Part shown: positions 51,954 to 60,698 of the stretch, one piece after another
Layout: each line of letters starts with the position of its first letter
Numbering within the stretch: position 1 is the stretch's first letter
Assembly: GCA_963751615.1 (NCBI GenBank)
Contig: CAVVVG010000005.1
Span: 744,001-808,000, forward strand
Reading direction: 5' to 3'
Origin: Palsa-892 sp963751615
Lineage (GTDB): Bacteria > Pseudomonadota > Alphaproteobacteria > Rhizobiales > Xanthobacteraceae
Length of the DNA stretch: 64,000 nt
The notes under the pieces: model-generated
What the model saw: only the letters and a program-made list of their open reading frames with translations
Database searches by the model: none
What the model was told of the DNA's origin: nothing
Translations under genes and position numbers: made by a program

Positions 51954-52526
51954 ATGATCCGCATTGATCTCGAGGCGCCGGCCGAGGCCGGCGCCCGGGA
52001 GTCGCTGCTCGACCTCGTCTTCGGGCCAAAGCGGCGACAAAAGACCTCGGAAAGACTGCGCAAAGATCGGTTACCCGCTGAAGGCTTGTCGTTTTCGGCT
52101 AATACTGGAAATAGCCACGTCATCGGCACGCTGCGGCTTTGGCATATCTCCGCCGGACACGACCGGCCCGTATTGCTGCTCGGGCCGCTTGGCGTTCATC
52201 CCGCGTTCCGCAATCGCGGTATCGGCTCCGCCTTGATGCAAACCGCAATTGAGCGGGCGACCGCGCTCGGTCATAAAGCTGTGCTGCTGATTGGTGATGA
52301 ACCCTTTTACAAACGATTTGGATTCTCGAAAAAGTTAACGGAAGACTTGCGCATGCCCGGCCCGTTCGAACGGGATCGCTTTCTTGCACTCGAACTTGTG
52401 CCCGGCGCGCTCAAAAAAGCGCACGGACTCATCGCTGCGATCGGACAATTGGCTCCGAGCTTGGCCGAAAAATCCACAGGAATCACGGCGAAATCGTTGA
52501 CCTCCCGCGTTCGCCGTGCCTCTTGA
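51954..52526 (+). CDS. GNAT family N-acetyltransferase
   Basis: 190 residues. The GNAT fold is shown by LLLGPLGVHPAFRNRGIGSA (motif A, acetyl-CoA loop RNRGIG) and AVLLIGDEPFYKRFGFSKK (motif B), the pattern of the YhbS/COG3153 group. It lies 5 bases after ornithine decarboxylase and 82 bases before homospermidine synthase. An action on polyamines is attractive by context, but COG3153 proteins have varied substrates and nothing in the sequence shows a diamine pocket. The C-terminal 40 residues are basic and outside the core fold. Confidence 0.88.
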   Translation: MIRIDLEAPAEAGARESLLDLVFGPKRRQKTSERLRKDRLPAEGLSFSANTGNSHVIGTLRLWHISAGHDRPVLLLGPLGVHPAFRNRGIGSALMQTAIERATALGHKAVLLIGDEPFYKRFGFSKKLTEDLRMPGPFERDRFLALELVPGALKKAHGLIAAIGQLAPSLAEKSTGITAKSLTSRVRRAS

Positions 52527-52608
52527 GGTGAGCATTTTTGTCGCAGGCCGAATCTCTGGGTTTTTGAGGGCGGTCTAGTCTCGCCGCGTCACAATGGAGG
52601 CTCCGACC

Positions 52609-54042
52609 ATGGCCAGCTGGCCGGTACACGCAACCATCACAGGTCCGATCGTGATGATCGGCTTCGGTTCCATCGGACGCGGCACACTACCGCTCATCGA
52701 ACGCCACTTCAAATATGACAAGTCGCGGTTTGTTGTAATCGATCCGTCTGACAAGAATAAGTTTTTGTTAGACGAACGCGGCATTAAGCTGATCCAGACC
52801 GGTCTTACTAAGGACAATTATCGCAAAATTCTCACGCCGCTATTGACCGCCGGCGGCGGTCAAGGCTTTTGCGTGAACGTTTCGGTCGACACATCCTCGA
52901 TCGACATCATCGAACTCTGCCGCGAACTAAATTGTTTCTATATCGACACCGTGATCGAGCCCTGGAAGGGTTTTTACTCAAACACCAAGATCAGCGCCGC
53001 CGACCGAACTAATTATGCGCTGCGCGAAAAAATGCTGGCCGAGAAGCGCAAACGCCCTAACACGGTGACAGCGGTTTCCTGCTGCGGCGCAAACCCCGGC
53101 ATGGTGTCATGGTTCGTGAAACAGGCACTGCTCAACATCGCCGCCGATCTTGGCATTAAGGATCCCGAGCCCAAGACGCGCGAGGAATGGGCGCGCTTCA
53201 TGATGAAGACGGGTGTGAAAGGTGTTCACATCGCCGAGCGTGATACACAACAACGCGGAAAGCCGAAGCCAATCCACACCTTCGTCAATACATGGTCGAT
53301 TGAGGGATTCATTTCGGAAGGCTCTCAACCCGCCGAGCTTGGCTGGGGCACCCACGAAAAATCGATCCCGAAAACGGGCCGCAAGCACAAAGCGGGCTGC
53401 GGCGCTGCAATCTTCTTGTTGCAGCCCGGTGCGAATACCCGCGTGCGTTCTTGGTGCCCGACCCCAGGAGCGCATTATGGCTTTTGCATCACGCACAACG
53501 AGTCAATTTCGATCGCCGACTACTACACCGTGCGCAAAGGCAAGATGGTAAACTATCGCCCGACCTGTCACTATGCCTATCATCCGGCGAATGACGCCGT
53601 GCTCTCATTACACGAGATGTTCGGCACCGGCGGTTACTTTCAGCCGCACTGGCACATCATGGATGAGGACGAAATCATAGAAGGCATTGACGAGCTTGGC
53701 GTGCTTCTCTACGGCCACAAGAATAACGCCTATTGGTACGGCTCTCAGCTTTCAATCGAGGAGACGAAAGTCGTCGCGCCCTATCAGAACGCGACCGGAC
53801 TGCAGGTTACTTCAGCCGTTCTCGCCGGAATGGTCTGGGCCCTGGAGAACCCGAAGGCTGGTATTGTCGAGACGGACGAGATGGATTTCAGACGCTGTCT
53901 TCAAATTCAGACCCCCTACCTAGGCCCGGTGATCGGCACTTATACCGATTGGAATCCGCTCAAGAACCGCAACCTATTCTTCCCCGAAGATCTCGACATG
54001 AAGGATCCCTGGCAGTTCAAAAATATTCTCGTTAATTTTTAA
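52609..54042 (+). CDS. hss: Homospermidine synthase
   Basis: 477 residues from ATG 52609, eight bases after GGAGG; this gives exactly the length I know for the Blastochloris viridis enzyme. An ATG five codons earlier overlaps that ribosome site. It makes sym-homospermidine from two putrescines (or putrescine and spermidine) with bound NAD. The Rossmann start reads IVMIGFGSIGRGTLPLIERH, with VSVDTSSIDI, AVSCCGANPGMVSWFVKQAL, HNESISIADYYTVR and QNATGLQVTSAVLAGMVWAL. Putrescine from the decarboxylase upstream is its substrate. Its stop overlaps the convergent WD40 gene by 4 bases. Confidence 0.97.
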   Translation: MASWPVHATITGPIVMIGFGSIGRGTLPLIERHFKYDKSRFVVIDPSDKNKFLLDERGIKLIQTGLTKDNYRKILTPLLTAGGGQGFCVNVSVDTSSIDIIELCRELNCFYIDTVIEPWKGFYSNTKISAADRTNYALREKMLAEKRKRPNTVTAVSCCGANPGMVSWFVKQALLNIAADLGIKDPEPKTREEWARFMMKTGVKGVHIAERDTQQRGKPKPIHTFVNTWSIEGFISEGSQPAELGWGTHEKSIPKTGRKHKAGCGAAIFLLQPGANTRVRSWCPTPGAHYGFCITHNESISIADYYTVRKGKMVNYRPTCHYAYHPANDAVLSLHEMFGTGGYFQPHWHIMDEDEIIEGIDELGVLLYGHKNNAYWYGSQLSIEETKVVAPYQNATGLQVTSAVLAGMVWALENPKAGIVETDEMDFRRCLQIQTPYLGPVIGTYTDWNPLKNRNLFFPEDLDMKDPWQFKNILVNF

Positions 54043-55028
54043 AGCGAAAGCAGTCCAGCCTTCCCGTCTTCGGTGCCAAAGGCAAGCATTTTTCCGTCAC
54101 TGCGCCATGCAAGCGCTGTGATGGGTAAACCGGAGGGCCGCCGCACGAGAATTTCCGCGCCGTCGGCGAGCCGCACCAGCATTACCATTCCGTCGCTATA
54201 GCCCGCGGCCAGTACTTCCTGTCTTGGATGGCATGCGATCATCACGACACGCGTACCCTTCGGACCCGACGCGAGCATGGAGGGTTGCTTTCCCATCGGT
54301 CCGTCGCGCGTGGAAAACGGCCACAGGATTACTTCCTGTGCACCAGAAGTCGCCAGCCATTTTTCATCCGCCGAAAATGCGATGGAGCGTACCCGCGTGG
54401 GATATCCGGACATTCGCATGTGCTGACCGTCGGAAAGCCGCCAGCCGTGTAGTGCGGCTTCCTGCATCATGGTGACAAGGAACCGCCCATCGGGGCTAAA
54501 CATCACGCCGAGATGCGATCCTTTCCAGGCAAGCATCTCTGGCATTGCATCCGTATTCGGAAACCAGAGCGAAGCGCCCCCATAATGAGCAATCGCGAGC
54601 CGAAGGCCTTTCGGCGCAAACGCGAGCCCGCCAACGGTCGAGGGAACTTCCAGTTTTCGCTCGCCTTTCTTCGTGCGCGCGAATGCCACTTTTCCAACCG
54701 ACCAGGCGACCGAACCGGATGGTCCGAGCGCGACCTGATCGATCCATTTTCCTGCGGAATTGGCAATTAATTTGCTTTCACCTTCGATATCGGTAGCAAA
54801 TAATTTTCCGTCATCACCTGCACTATAGATGCGCTCGCCGTTGCCTGCTGCGGCAAGAATGGTACCGTTATGTGCCTTGACCCTGTTTTCGCTTTCTCCG
54901 GCAATCAGAATCTCGCCCTCTCCAGTCGCAAGCGCGGCGCTTCCGCGGACAAAATGAATGGCAACCACATGACTGCCTGCTTCTATCGCGCGCACATTGG
55001 ATGTTAGCGAAGCGGTTTCTTTAGTCAT
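54039..55028 (-). CDS. WD40-repeat protein of the zinc module
   Basis: 329 residues forming a beta-propeller, with repeats such as VRSIAFSADEKWLATSGAQEV, GVMFSPDGRFLVTMMQEA and ITALAWRSDGKMLAFGTEDG. About seven blades can be counted. No signal peptide and no enzyme motif, so it is probably a cytoplasmic scaffold. It begins 16 bases after the CobW gene and is surely co-transcribed with it. WD40 proteins next to CobW-type GTPases recur in Rhizobiales as I know them, but I know of no defined function. It may hold a zinc client of the GTPase. Confidence 0.88.
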   Translation of the reverse strand: MTKETASLTSNVRAIEAGSHVVAIHFVRGSAALATGEGEILIAGESENRVKAHNGTILAAAGNGERIYSAGDDGKLFATDIEGESKLIANSAGKWIDQVALGPSGSVAWSVGKVAFARTKKGERKLEVPSTVGGLAFAPKGLRLAIAHYGGASLWFPNTDAMPEMLAWKGSHLGVMFSPDGRFLVTMMQEAALHGWRLSDGQHMRMSGYPTRVRSIAFSADEKWLATSGAQEVILWPFSTRDGPMGKQPSMLASGPKGTRVVMIACHPRQEVLAAGYSDGMVMLVRLADGAEILVRRPSGLPITALAWRSDGKMLAFGTEDGKAGLLSL

Positions 55029-55044
55029 CGAAAATCAGACGGCT

Positions 55045-56073
55045 TCAGACAACACAAGCAAAAAAGCCATTCTCGATCGCCTTTAAATCCAGCTCGCGGC
55101 CGATGAAAACGAGCTTGCTCTCGCGTTTTTCGTCAGGCTTCCAGTCGCGCTGATGGTCACCATCGAGCACCATATGCACACCCTGAAGAACGAAGCGTTG
55201 CGGATCATTCTTAAACGAGAGAATTCCCTTGCAGCGCAAAATTTTCGGCCCCTCAGTTGCAACTAGTTCGTTTATCCACGGAAGAAATATGTCGGGATCA
55301 AGCGGCTTCTCGCTCCGCAGAGAAAGGGATTGCATATCCTCGTCGTGGTAGTGCCTCAGCTCACCCTTGCGATGGTGATCATTGTGCCCATGAGCATGGC
55401 CATCATGATCGTGATCATGGTGATGATTGCCCTCAAAAAATTCGGGCTCGATTTCCAGAATTCGTTGTAAATCGAAGGCACCTCGCCCCAGAAGCAACTT
55501 GATATCAACCTGGCAGCGCTGTGTGTGATGAACGATTGCGTAGGGATTGATCGCTCGGATACGCAATTCAACATCACGCAATTCTTGTCTTGAAACCAGA
55601 TCGGTCTTGTTCAAAAGGATGATATCGGCAAAACCGATCTGGTTTTTTGCTTCGGGCGCATCATTTAGCCGATCCTTGAGCCATTTTGCGTCTGCAATAC
55701 TTATCACCGCATCGAGAGCGGTTCGCGTGCTAACGGTGTCGTCGAGAAAAAACGTCTGCGCCACGGGCGCTGGATCAGCGAGGCCTGTGGTCTCGACCAA
55801 AATTCCGTCGAACTGACCTTTTCGCTTTAGCAAACCATCAATGATGCGGATCAGGTCACCACGTACGGTACAGCAGACGCAACCGTTGTTCATCTCGAAA
55901 ACTTCTTCGTCGGCACCGACGACAAGATCGTTATCAATGCCAATATCACCGAATTCATTCACGATTACGGCGTATTTTTTGCCGTGCGGCTCGGACAGAA
56001 TCCTGTTCAGAAGTGTTGTCTTTCCGGCGCCGAGATAGCCTGTAAGAACAGTAACGGGAATTTTGTCAGCCAT
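55045..56073 (-). CDS. CobW/ZNG1-family GTP-dependent metallochaperone
   Basis: 342 residues from ATG 56073. G3E GTPase motifs: Walker A GYLGAGKT at 12-19, the CxCC metal site CVCC at 65-68, Walker B-like VETTGLADP and the guanine motif LNKTD. A histidine-rich stretch (about residues 220-240: HHHDHDHDGHAHGHNDHH) lies before the C-terminal CobW domain. Proteins of this type load zinc onto client enzymes when zinc is scarce. It sits downstream of znuA (99-base gap) and upstream of the WD40 gene, which argues for zinc over cobalt. The client is unknown. Confidence 0.9.
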   Translation of the reverse strand: MADKIPVTVLTGYLGAGKTTLLNRILSEPHGKKYAVIVNEFGDIGIDNDLVVGADEEVFEMNNGCVCCTVRGDLIRIIDGLLKRKGQFDGILVETTGLADPAPVAQTFFLDDTVSTRTALDAVISIADAKWLKDRLNDAPEAKNQIGFADIILLNKTDLVSRQELRDVELRIRAINPYAIVHHTQRCQVDIKLLLGRGAFDLQRILEIEPEFFEGNHHHDHDHDGHAHGHNDHHRKGELRHYHDEDMQSLSLRSEKPLDPDIFLPWINELVATEGPKILRCKGILSFKNDPQRFVLQGVHMVLDGDHQRDWKPDEKRESKLVFIGRELDLKAIENGFFACVV

Positions 56074-56172
56074 TGGGTGAATGCACCACGACAAAAAAAT
56101 GCCAGCGACCTCTGAGCAGCGTTGATCTAAGAGCAATGTCGCGCCGGGACAAGTCCCGTGAAAACGGCAATA

Positions 56173-57117
56173 TCAGCTCGTCAGCGCCACCAAAAACTGC
56201 CGAATATTGTTCCGCATCATGTCGATATAAGTCGATGCAGGACCGCCGGTGGGCGACAGAGAATCGGAATAGACCTTACCGCCGATTTTCGCGCCTGTTT
56301 CTTCGGCAATCCGCTGAATCAGACGCCGATCAGAGATATTCTCAACAAAGATCGCTGGTATTTTCTGCGCCTTGATCTGGCGGATGATCTTGGCGACGTC
56401 CTTCGCTGAGGCCTCGCTATCGGTTGAAACGCCTTGTGGCGCGATAAATTCGAACCCGTAAACCGCACCGAAATATCCGAACGCATCATGCGTCGTGATG
56501 ATTCGCCGCCGTTCGGGTGGGATCTTTGCGATGCTTTCATTCAGTTCCATTTCAAGTAACGCGAGCTTGGCGAGATAGTCGGCGGCATTTTTCTCGTAGG
56601 CCATCTTGCCCATAGGATCGACGGCAACCAGCGCGTCGCGAATATTCGTCACATAGATTTTGGCGTTTGCGATCGATTGCCAGGCATGCGGATCAACACC
56701 CGCATGCTCATGCGCCGAGCTCTTTTTGGTGTCATTGTCACCTTCTTCCGCCATTTCGCGCGGTTTGATGCCTTTTGTGGCGACAACGATATTCGCTTTT
56801 GTGCCGGAAGCCTTGATCAGACGGTCGATCCAGCCTTCAAGCTTGAAACCATTCAGGAAGATGACTTTCGAAGCTGCAAGTTTTTTGGCGTCGGCGGGCG
56901 ACGGCTGGTAAACATGGGTATCGCCTTCTGGTCCAACCAGCAAATCCACAGAAATAAGATCACCACCGACATTTTTCACGAAATCTCCAAGGATCGAGAA
57001 ACTCGCAACAACGGGGAGCTTCTCCTGCGCGGAGGCAGGCAATATTCCGGTTACGAACACGAACGTGGCAGATAAAAGACTTTTCCCGAGTTTCATAAAC
57101 ATCTTTCCTGTTTTCAT
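56173..57117 (-). CDS. znuA: Zinc/manganese-type ABC transporter substrate-binding protein
   Basis: 314 residues with a signal peptide (cleavage near ASA, residue 30). A cluster A-I metal-binding protein: ligand histidines are visible in GDTHVYQPSPADAKK, DPHAWQSIANAK and TTHDAFGYF, and the final acidic ligand in KVYSDSLS. Between the first two lies only a short acidic, His-poor loop (EEGDNDTKKSSAHEHAG), unlike the long His loop of ZnuA in E. coli. Metal could be Zn or Mn; the Zur-like site and CobW neighbour favour Zn. Its start overlaps the znuB stop by 4 bases. Confidence 0.9.
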   Translation of the reverse strand: MKTGKMFMKLGKSLLSATFVFVTGILPASAQEKLPVVASFSILGDFVKNVGGDLISVDLLVGPEGDTHVYQPSPADAKKLAASKVIFLNGFKLEGWIDRLIKASGTKANIVVATKGIKPREMAEEGDNDTKKSSAHEHAGVDPHAWQSIANAKIYVTNIRDALVAVDPMGKMAYEKNAADYLAKLALLEMELNESIAKIPPERRRIITTHDAFGYFGAVYGFEFIAPQGVSTDSEASAKDVAKIIRQIKAQKIPAIFVENISDRRLIQRIAEETGAKIGGKVYSDSLSPTGGPASTYIDMMRNNIRQFLVALTS

Positions 57118-57980
57118 GCTTCAAGATGGCGGCCGGGAGCCAACAGACGTTTGAGGCTCCCAACAGGGCCAACAACGAGCGAGATGACATAAAGGACACC
57201 AGCGACCAAAATAATCGCAGGACCGGTTGCAGCTCCCGTATGATACGAAACAAGTAGACCCGCTACGCCAGCGACCAGGGCGGCGATGATCGCAACAACG
57301 ATCATCTGCGTGAGGTCCCTGGCCCAGAAACGGGCGGTCGCTGCCGGCAGCATCATGATGCCTACCGCCAGCAAAGTTCCCAGCGCGTGAAAGCCACCAA
57401 TGAGATTCAGAACCATCAGCGCAAGGAAAGCGAGATGCGTCGGCGCACCAGACCGACTCACCGAATGCAAGAAATTTGGATCGACGCATTCGACCACCAG
57501 CGGGCGCCAGATCAAGGCGAGCGCGAACAATGTAACCGTTGCGATCACAGCCAGCAGAAACAAGGTCGCGTCATTGAGGGCGAGCACTGTGCCAAACAGA
57601 ACGTGCAGGAGGTCAATATTCGAACCACGCAGCGAAATGATCAGCACGCCAAGCGCGAGCGAGATGAGATAAAAGGCCGCAAGCGAAGCGTCCTCCTTTA
57701 ACTCGGTGGAGCGGGCAACCAGGCCCGCGCCAAGCGCAACTGTGAAACCCGCAACAATCCCGCCGACTGTCAACGCAAACAGATCGAGACCAGAAATCAA
57801 GAAACCAATAGCCGCGCCGGGCAAGATCGCATGCGCCATGGCATCCCCGGTCAGACTCATACGACGGAGCATCAGGAACACGCCCATGGGAGCGCCACCG
57901 AACGCGAGCGCGAGCGCGCCTACCAGCGCGCGTCGCATGAACTCAAATTCGACGAAGGGGGCGATAAAAAACTCGTACAT
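57114..57980 (-). CDS. znuB: Zinc ABC transporter permease
   Basis: 288 residues, about eight to nine transmembrane helices, of the ABC-3 family. The opening FMRRALVGALALAFGGAPMG, SLTGDAMAHAILPGAAIGF and a late GIMMLPAATARFWA are the usual ZnuB landmarks. It sits immediately after the znuC stop (0 bases between) and overlaps znuA by 4 bases, so translation is tightly coupled. It moves the metal received from ZnuA across the inner membrane. Confidence 0.93.
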   Translation of the reverse strand: MYEFFIAPFVEFEFMRRALVGALALAFGGAPMGVFLMLRRMSLTGDAMAHAILPGAAIGFLISGLDLFALTVGGIVAGFTVALGAGLVARSTELKEDASLAAFYLISLALGVLIISLRGSNIDLLHVLFGTVLALNDATLFLLAVIATVTLFALALIWRPLVVECVDPNFLHSVSRSGAPTHLAFLALMVLNLIGGFHALGTLLAVGIMMLPAATARFWARDLTQMIVVAIIAALVAGVAGLLVSYHTGAATGPAIILVAGVLYVISLVVGPVGSLKRLLAPGRHLEA

Positions 57981-58721
57981 TTATTTTACAACCTCACATA
58001 CTTCCGCCTCGCGATCGAACACCTCACACATGCGGCGGGCCTTGCTGAGGTTTTCGGGTGTCAGCACATCCGATGTCTTGCCCCAAGCAACCGCCTCGCG
58101 CGCCAGCAGAAGCGCTTCGGGAAAGCGAGCCAGGACGAGATTGAAATCGTGCAGCACTGTGAGGACCGTACGCCGCTCTCTGTGCCAGCGCGAAATTAAA
58201 TCAGTAAGATCAGCAATCGTGTTGGCATCCAGTGAAGCGAACGGCTCATCGAGCAAAATTAATTTTGAGTCCTGCAACAGAAGACGCGCGAAAAGGGCCC
58301 TCTGCATCTGCCCGCCCGAAAGCGTGCCGATCACGCGCCCTTCGAAACCATCGAGACCAACGGTCGAAACTGCCGACTCGATTAAATGGCGCTCGTTTTT
58401 GCCAATACCGCCGAATAGTCCCGCGCGACGCCACAGGCCCATCGCCACTAGATCGTAGACAGTGATCGGAAACGAGCGGTCAATCTCGGAGAGCTGGGGA
58501 AGATAGGCGATGGTCTCACGCGCAGAACGATTACCCTCGATCGCCCCTTCCAGCGGCTTGAGCGTCCCAACGATTCCCTTCAGCAACGTGCTTTTGCCCG
58601 CACCATTAGGCCCGACCACGGCGAGCAGCGTTCCTTCCGGCACCCTCCCGCTCAAATGATGGACGGCAGGATGACGGTCGTAACCGAGCGTGAGATTCCG
58701 AAATTCGAGCGCGGCGGTCAT
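57981..58721 (-). CDS. znuC: Zinc ABC transporter ATP-binding protein
   Basis: 246 residues from ATG 58721; a longer open frame upstream overlaps the small membrane peptide gene and is not used. Walker A GPNGAGKS at 37-44, Q-loop YLPQLSEID, signature LSGGQ at 134-138 and LILLDEPFASLD. Typical of the ABC-3 metal import ATPases. The start lies 4 bases after the stop of the upstream peptide, which suggests one operon starting at that peptide. Confidence 0.93.
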   Translation of the reverse strand: MTAALEFRNLTLGYDRHPAVHHLSGRVPEGTLLAVVGPNGAGKSTLLKGIVGTLKPLEGAIEGNRSARETIAYLPQLSEIDRSFPITVYDLVAMGLWRRAGLFGGIGKNERHLIESAVSTVGLDGFEGRVIGTLSGGQMQRALFARLLLQDSKLILLDEPFASLDANTIADLTDLISRWHRERRTVLTVLHDFNLVLARFPEALLLAREAVAWGKTSDVLTPENLSKARRMCEVFDREAEVCEVVK

Positions 58722-58725
58722 CGCG

Positions 58726-58896
58726 TCATAATTTCGAGCTAACGGCCCAGATGACTGCGCCCCAAAGAACCATCGCCAGCAATGCCGCAATGGCAAGCCG
58801 CTCGAAAATTGAAAGACGCAACAGCGAAGTCGGAACCGTGGCATGAGGATGCCGTTCGCCGGGCGCATGCGTGTGTGGGCGAAGGTGCAAGGACAT
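58726..58896 (-). CDS. Small His-containing membrane peptide at the head of the zinc operon
   Basis: 56 residues. A histidine-bearing N-terminus (MSLHLRPHTHAPGERHPHAT, six His in 18 residues) is followed by one transmembrane helix (about 31-52, ERLAIAALLAMVLWGAVIWA). It ends 4 bases before znuC. The histidines and the first place in the zinc operon suggest metal binding at the membrane, on whichever side the N-terminus faces. I do not recognise a named family. It is too short for many gene callers, but position, coding pattern and spacing make it likely real. Confidence 0.7.
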   Translation of the reverse strand: MSLHLRPHTHAPGERHPHATVPTSLLRLSIFERLAIAALLAMVLWGAVIWAVSSKL

Positions 58897-58914
58897 GTTA
58901 GGCCATTTCGTTTC

Positions 58915-58929
58915 GTTATATTATATCAT
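58915..58929 (-). promoter_or_regulatory. Zur-like palindrome upstream of the zinc operon
   Basis: On the minus strand the site contains GATATAATATAAC (complement of 58915-58927), one base different from the palindromic core GTTATAATATAAC that I associate with alphaproteobacterial Zur operators. It lies 19 bases before the small peptide's ATG, where Zur with bound zinc would block transcription. The zur gene itself is not in the window. Confidence 0.6.
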
Positions 58930-58994
58930 TCGCAAGGTACAATACAACACAATGTTTCCGCGCCGATTTACCTCAGCTTATGGCGAAATTTATT

Positions 58995-59801
58995 TCAGCG
59001 CTTAAGCGGACCTTCGTTAAGACGCCGCAAATCGAAATGATGCACGTCTTCAAGCAACGCGACAAAGGCCTGCGCGCCATACTCAAGCGCCGCGCCACCT
59101 TTTTCGATTGTCGCGGCGGCCGCATTGCCGACCGCCCCGCTTGGATGAAGATCCTGAGTCATCCAGGCAAAACCCGCGGGCGGCGCGGCCTGTAAATGCT
59201 TGAATTCGCGTTCCATCGCAAGAGACGCGGGCTTTGCATTCTCCATACGAGGGCGAACTGTTTCCGTTTTCAAAGCGAGCATTAGAGAGGTTTCGATTTC
59301 TCCCGCATGAATGCCATGCGCGTGCTCTTCCTTCGAAAATAGACCGTAAGGATAGCCAAGCCGGTGCCATGAAGTGGTCACCGCAAGCATCTCGTGCTTC
59401 ACGCGCAAATTTCGCGCGACAATGTCAATGATAGGTGAATTGCCGCCATGCGAATTGGCGAACACGAGTTTCCGCACGCCGGCGCGATAAACGCTCTCGC
59501 CGATTTCAGTCCAGGCACGAATGACCGTCTCCGCCGACAGCGTCAGCGTGCCGGGATAGGCGAGATGCTCGTCGGATTTTCCGATCGTCTGGATAGGTAG
59601 AAAAGTCACAGGCAAAACCGGAGACAAAAGCTCCATCACTCGGCCAATATATCCCTCTGCGATGTAGGCATCGACGCCGACCGGAAGATGTGGGCCATGC
59701 TGCTCGACGGCCGCGACCGGCAAAACCGCGATCCACTCTTCGGGCTTCCCGTCGAGGAAATCCCGCCAACTCATTTCGGTCCAGTATCGCTTGGGCAACA
59801 T
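58995..59801 (-). CDS. Creatininase-family amidohydrolase
   Basis: 268 residues of the creatininase/MftE family, metal-dependent amidohydrolases acting on cyclic amides and formamides. Metal and active residues are visible in VEQHGPHLPVGVDA (Glu33, His35, Asp44), FANSHGGNSP and HAGEIETSLML. The true substrate varies widely in this family. It is divergent from the SDR gene (130 bases between starts) and lies upstream of the zinc operon on the same strand, but the 98-base gap with the Zur-like site suggests separate control. Confidence 0.9.
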   Translation of the reverse strand: MLPKRYWTEMSWRDFLDGKPEEWIAVLPVAAVEQHGPHLPVGVDAYIAEGYIGRVMELLSPVLPVTFLPIQTIGKSDEHLAYPGTLTLSAETVIRAWTEIGESVYRAGVRKLVFANSHGGNSPIIDIVARNLRVKHEMLAVTTSWHRLGYPYGLFSKEEHAHGIHAGEIETSLMLALKTETVRPRMENAKPASLAMEREFKHLQAAPPAGFAWMTQDLHPSGAVGNAAAATIEKGGAALEYGAQAFVALLEDVHHFDLRRLNEGPLKR

Positions 59802-59931
59802 CGTGATCGCCTACAAAACCGCCGCAACCTAGGGGCGGGCAGAAAAGTCTGCAAGCGCGGTCTTCGCCGCTCGCCCCTGCCATTAACCTCGTTTAGTGTC
59901 GTATTACGAACAAAAACTTTTGGGGAACGCT

Positions 59932-60687
59932 ATGACCAATCGTATCGATCTCACGGGCCGCGTTGCCGTCGTCACGGGCGGCGCACAGGGCATTGGCCGC
60001 GCAATCGTCGAGCGCATGCTCAATTCCGGCGCGCATGTCGCGATCTGGGACCGTGATGCGAAATTTGCCGAACGCACGGCATCGGAGCTTTTAGGACGGG
60101 GGCAAGTCGAGGTTATTGCCGTGGACGTTGTCGATCTCAAAGCTGTGGAAATTGCATGCGGTGCAACGATCTCGGCCATGAAACGCATGGACATTCTTGT
60201 CAACAATGCCGGTATTTCGGGGCCGAACAAACCAACCTGGGAATATCCGGTCAAGGATTGGAATCATGTCATAGCGATCAATCTAAATGGGCCGTTTCAC
60301 TGCTGTCGCGCGATCGTGCCTTCAATGATCGCGCAGAATTACGGTCGCATCGTCAACGTCGCTTCGATCGCGGGAAAAGAGGGCAATCCGAACGCTCCAG
60401 CCTATTCGGCATCGAAGGCAGGATTGATCGCGCTCACCAAATCTCTCGGCAAGGAATTAGCTCAATACGACATCGCGGTGAATTGCGTGACGCCCGCCGC
60501 CGCGAAAACCGCGATCTTCGATCAGATGACCCAAGAACATATCAATTATATGCTGGCGAAAATCCCCCGTAACCGCTTCGTAAACGTCGAGGAAATCGCA
60601 GCAACAGTGGCGTTTGCTGCATCCGCCGAATGCTCCTTTACGACCGGTGCGGTTTTCGATCTTTCCGGCGGCCGCGCCACGTATTGA
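59932..60687 (+). CDS. Short-chain dehydrogenase/reductase (SDR)
   Basis: 251 residues from ATG 59932 (GGGGAA upstream). Classical SDR: TGGAQGIG at 15-22 for the cofactor, DILVNNAGISGP, and the catalytic Ser in NVASIAGKEG with Tyr158 and Lys162 in YSASK. An Asp in WDRDAKF at the end of beta-2 favours NAD(H) over NADP(H). Annotated relatives are 3-oxoacyl-ACP reductases or sugar dehydrogenases; with a sugar-type ABC permease and a hydroxyacid dehydrogenase nearby, a sugar or polyol substrate is more likely. The DMT transporter begins 11 bases later. Confidence 0.9.
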   Translation: MTNRIDLTGRVAVVTGGAQGIGRAIVERMLNSGAHVAIWDRDAKFAERTASELLGRGQVEVIAVDVVDLKAVEIACGATISAMKRMDILVNNAGISGPNKPTWEYPVKDWNHVIAINLNGPFHCCRAIVPSMIAQNYGRIVNVASIAGKEGNPNAPAYSASKAGLIALTKSLGKELAQYDIAVNCVTPAAAKTAIFDQMTQEHINYMLAKIPRNRFVNVEEIAATVAFAASAECSFTTGAVFDLSGGRATY

Positions 60688-60698
60688 CCAAATCTGAA

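Noticed and set aside
56074..56172. Second Zur site or terminator between znuA and cobW
   Set aside because: Only a short GGGA-CAAG-TCCC inverted repeat without a U-tract, and no AT-rich palindrome.
57706..58458. 250-codon plus-strand open frame
   Set aside because: Antisense to znuB and znuC, both clearly real; Arg/Ser-rich composition typical of a shadow.
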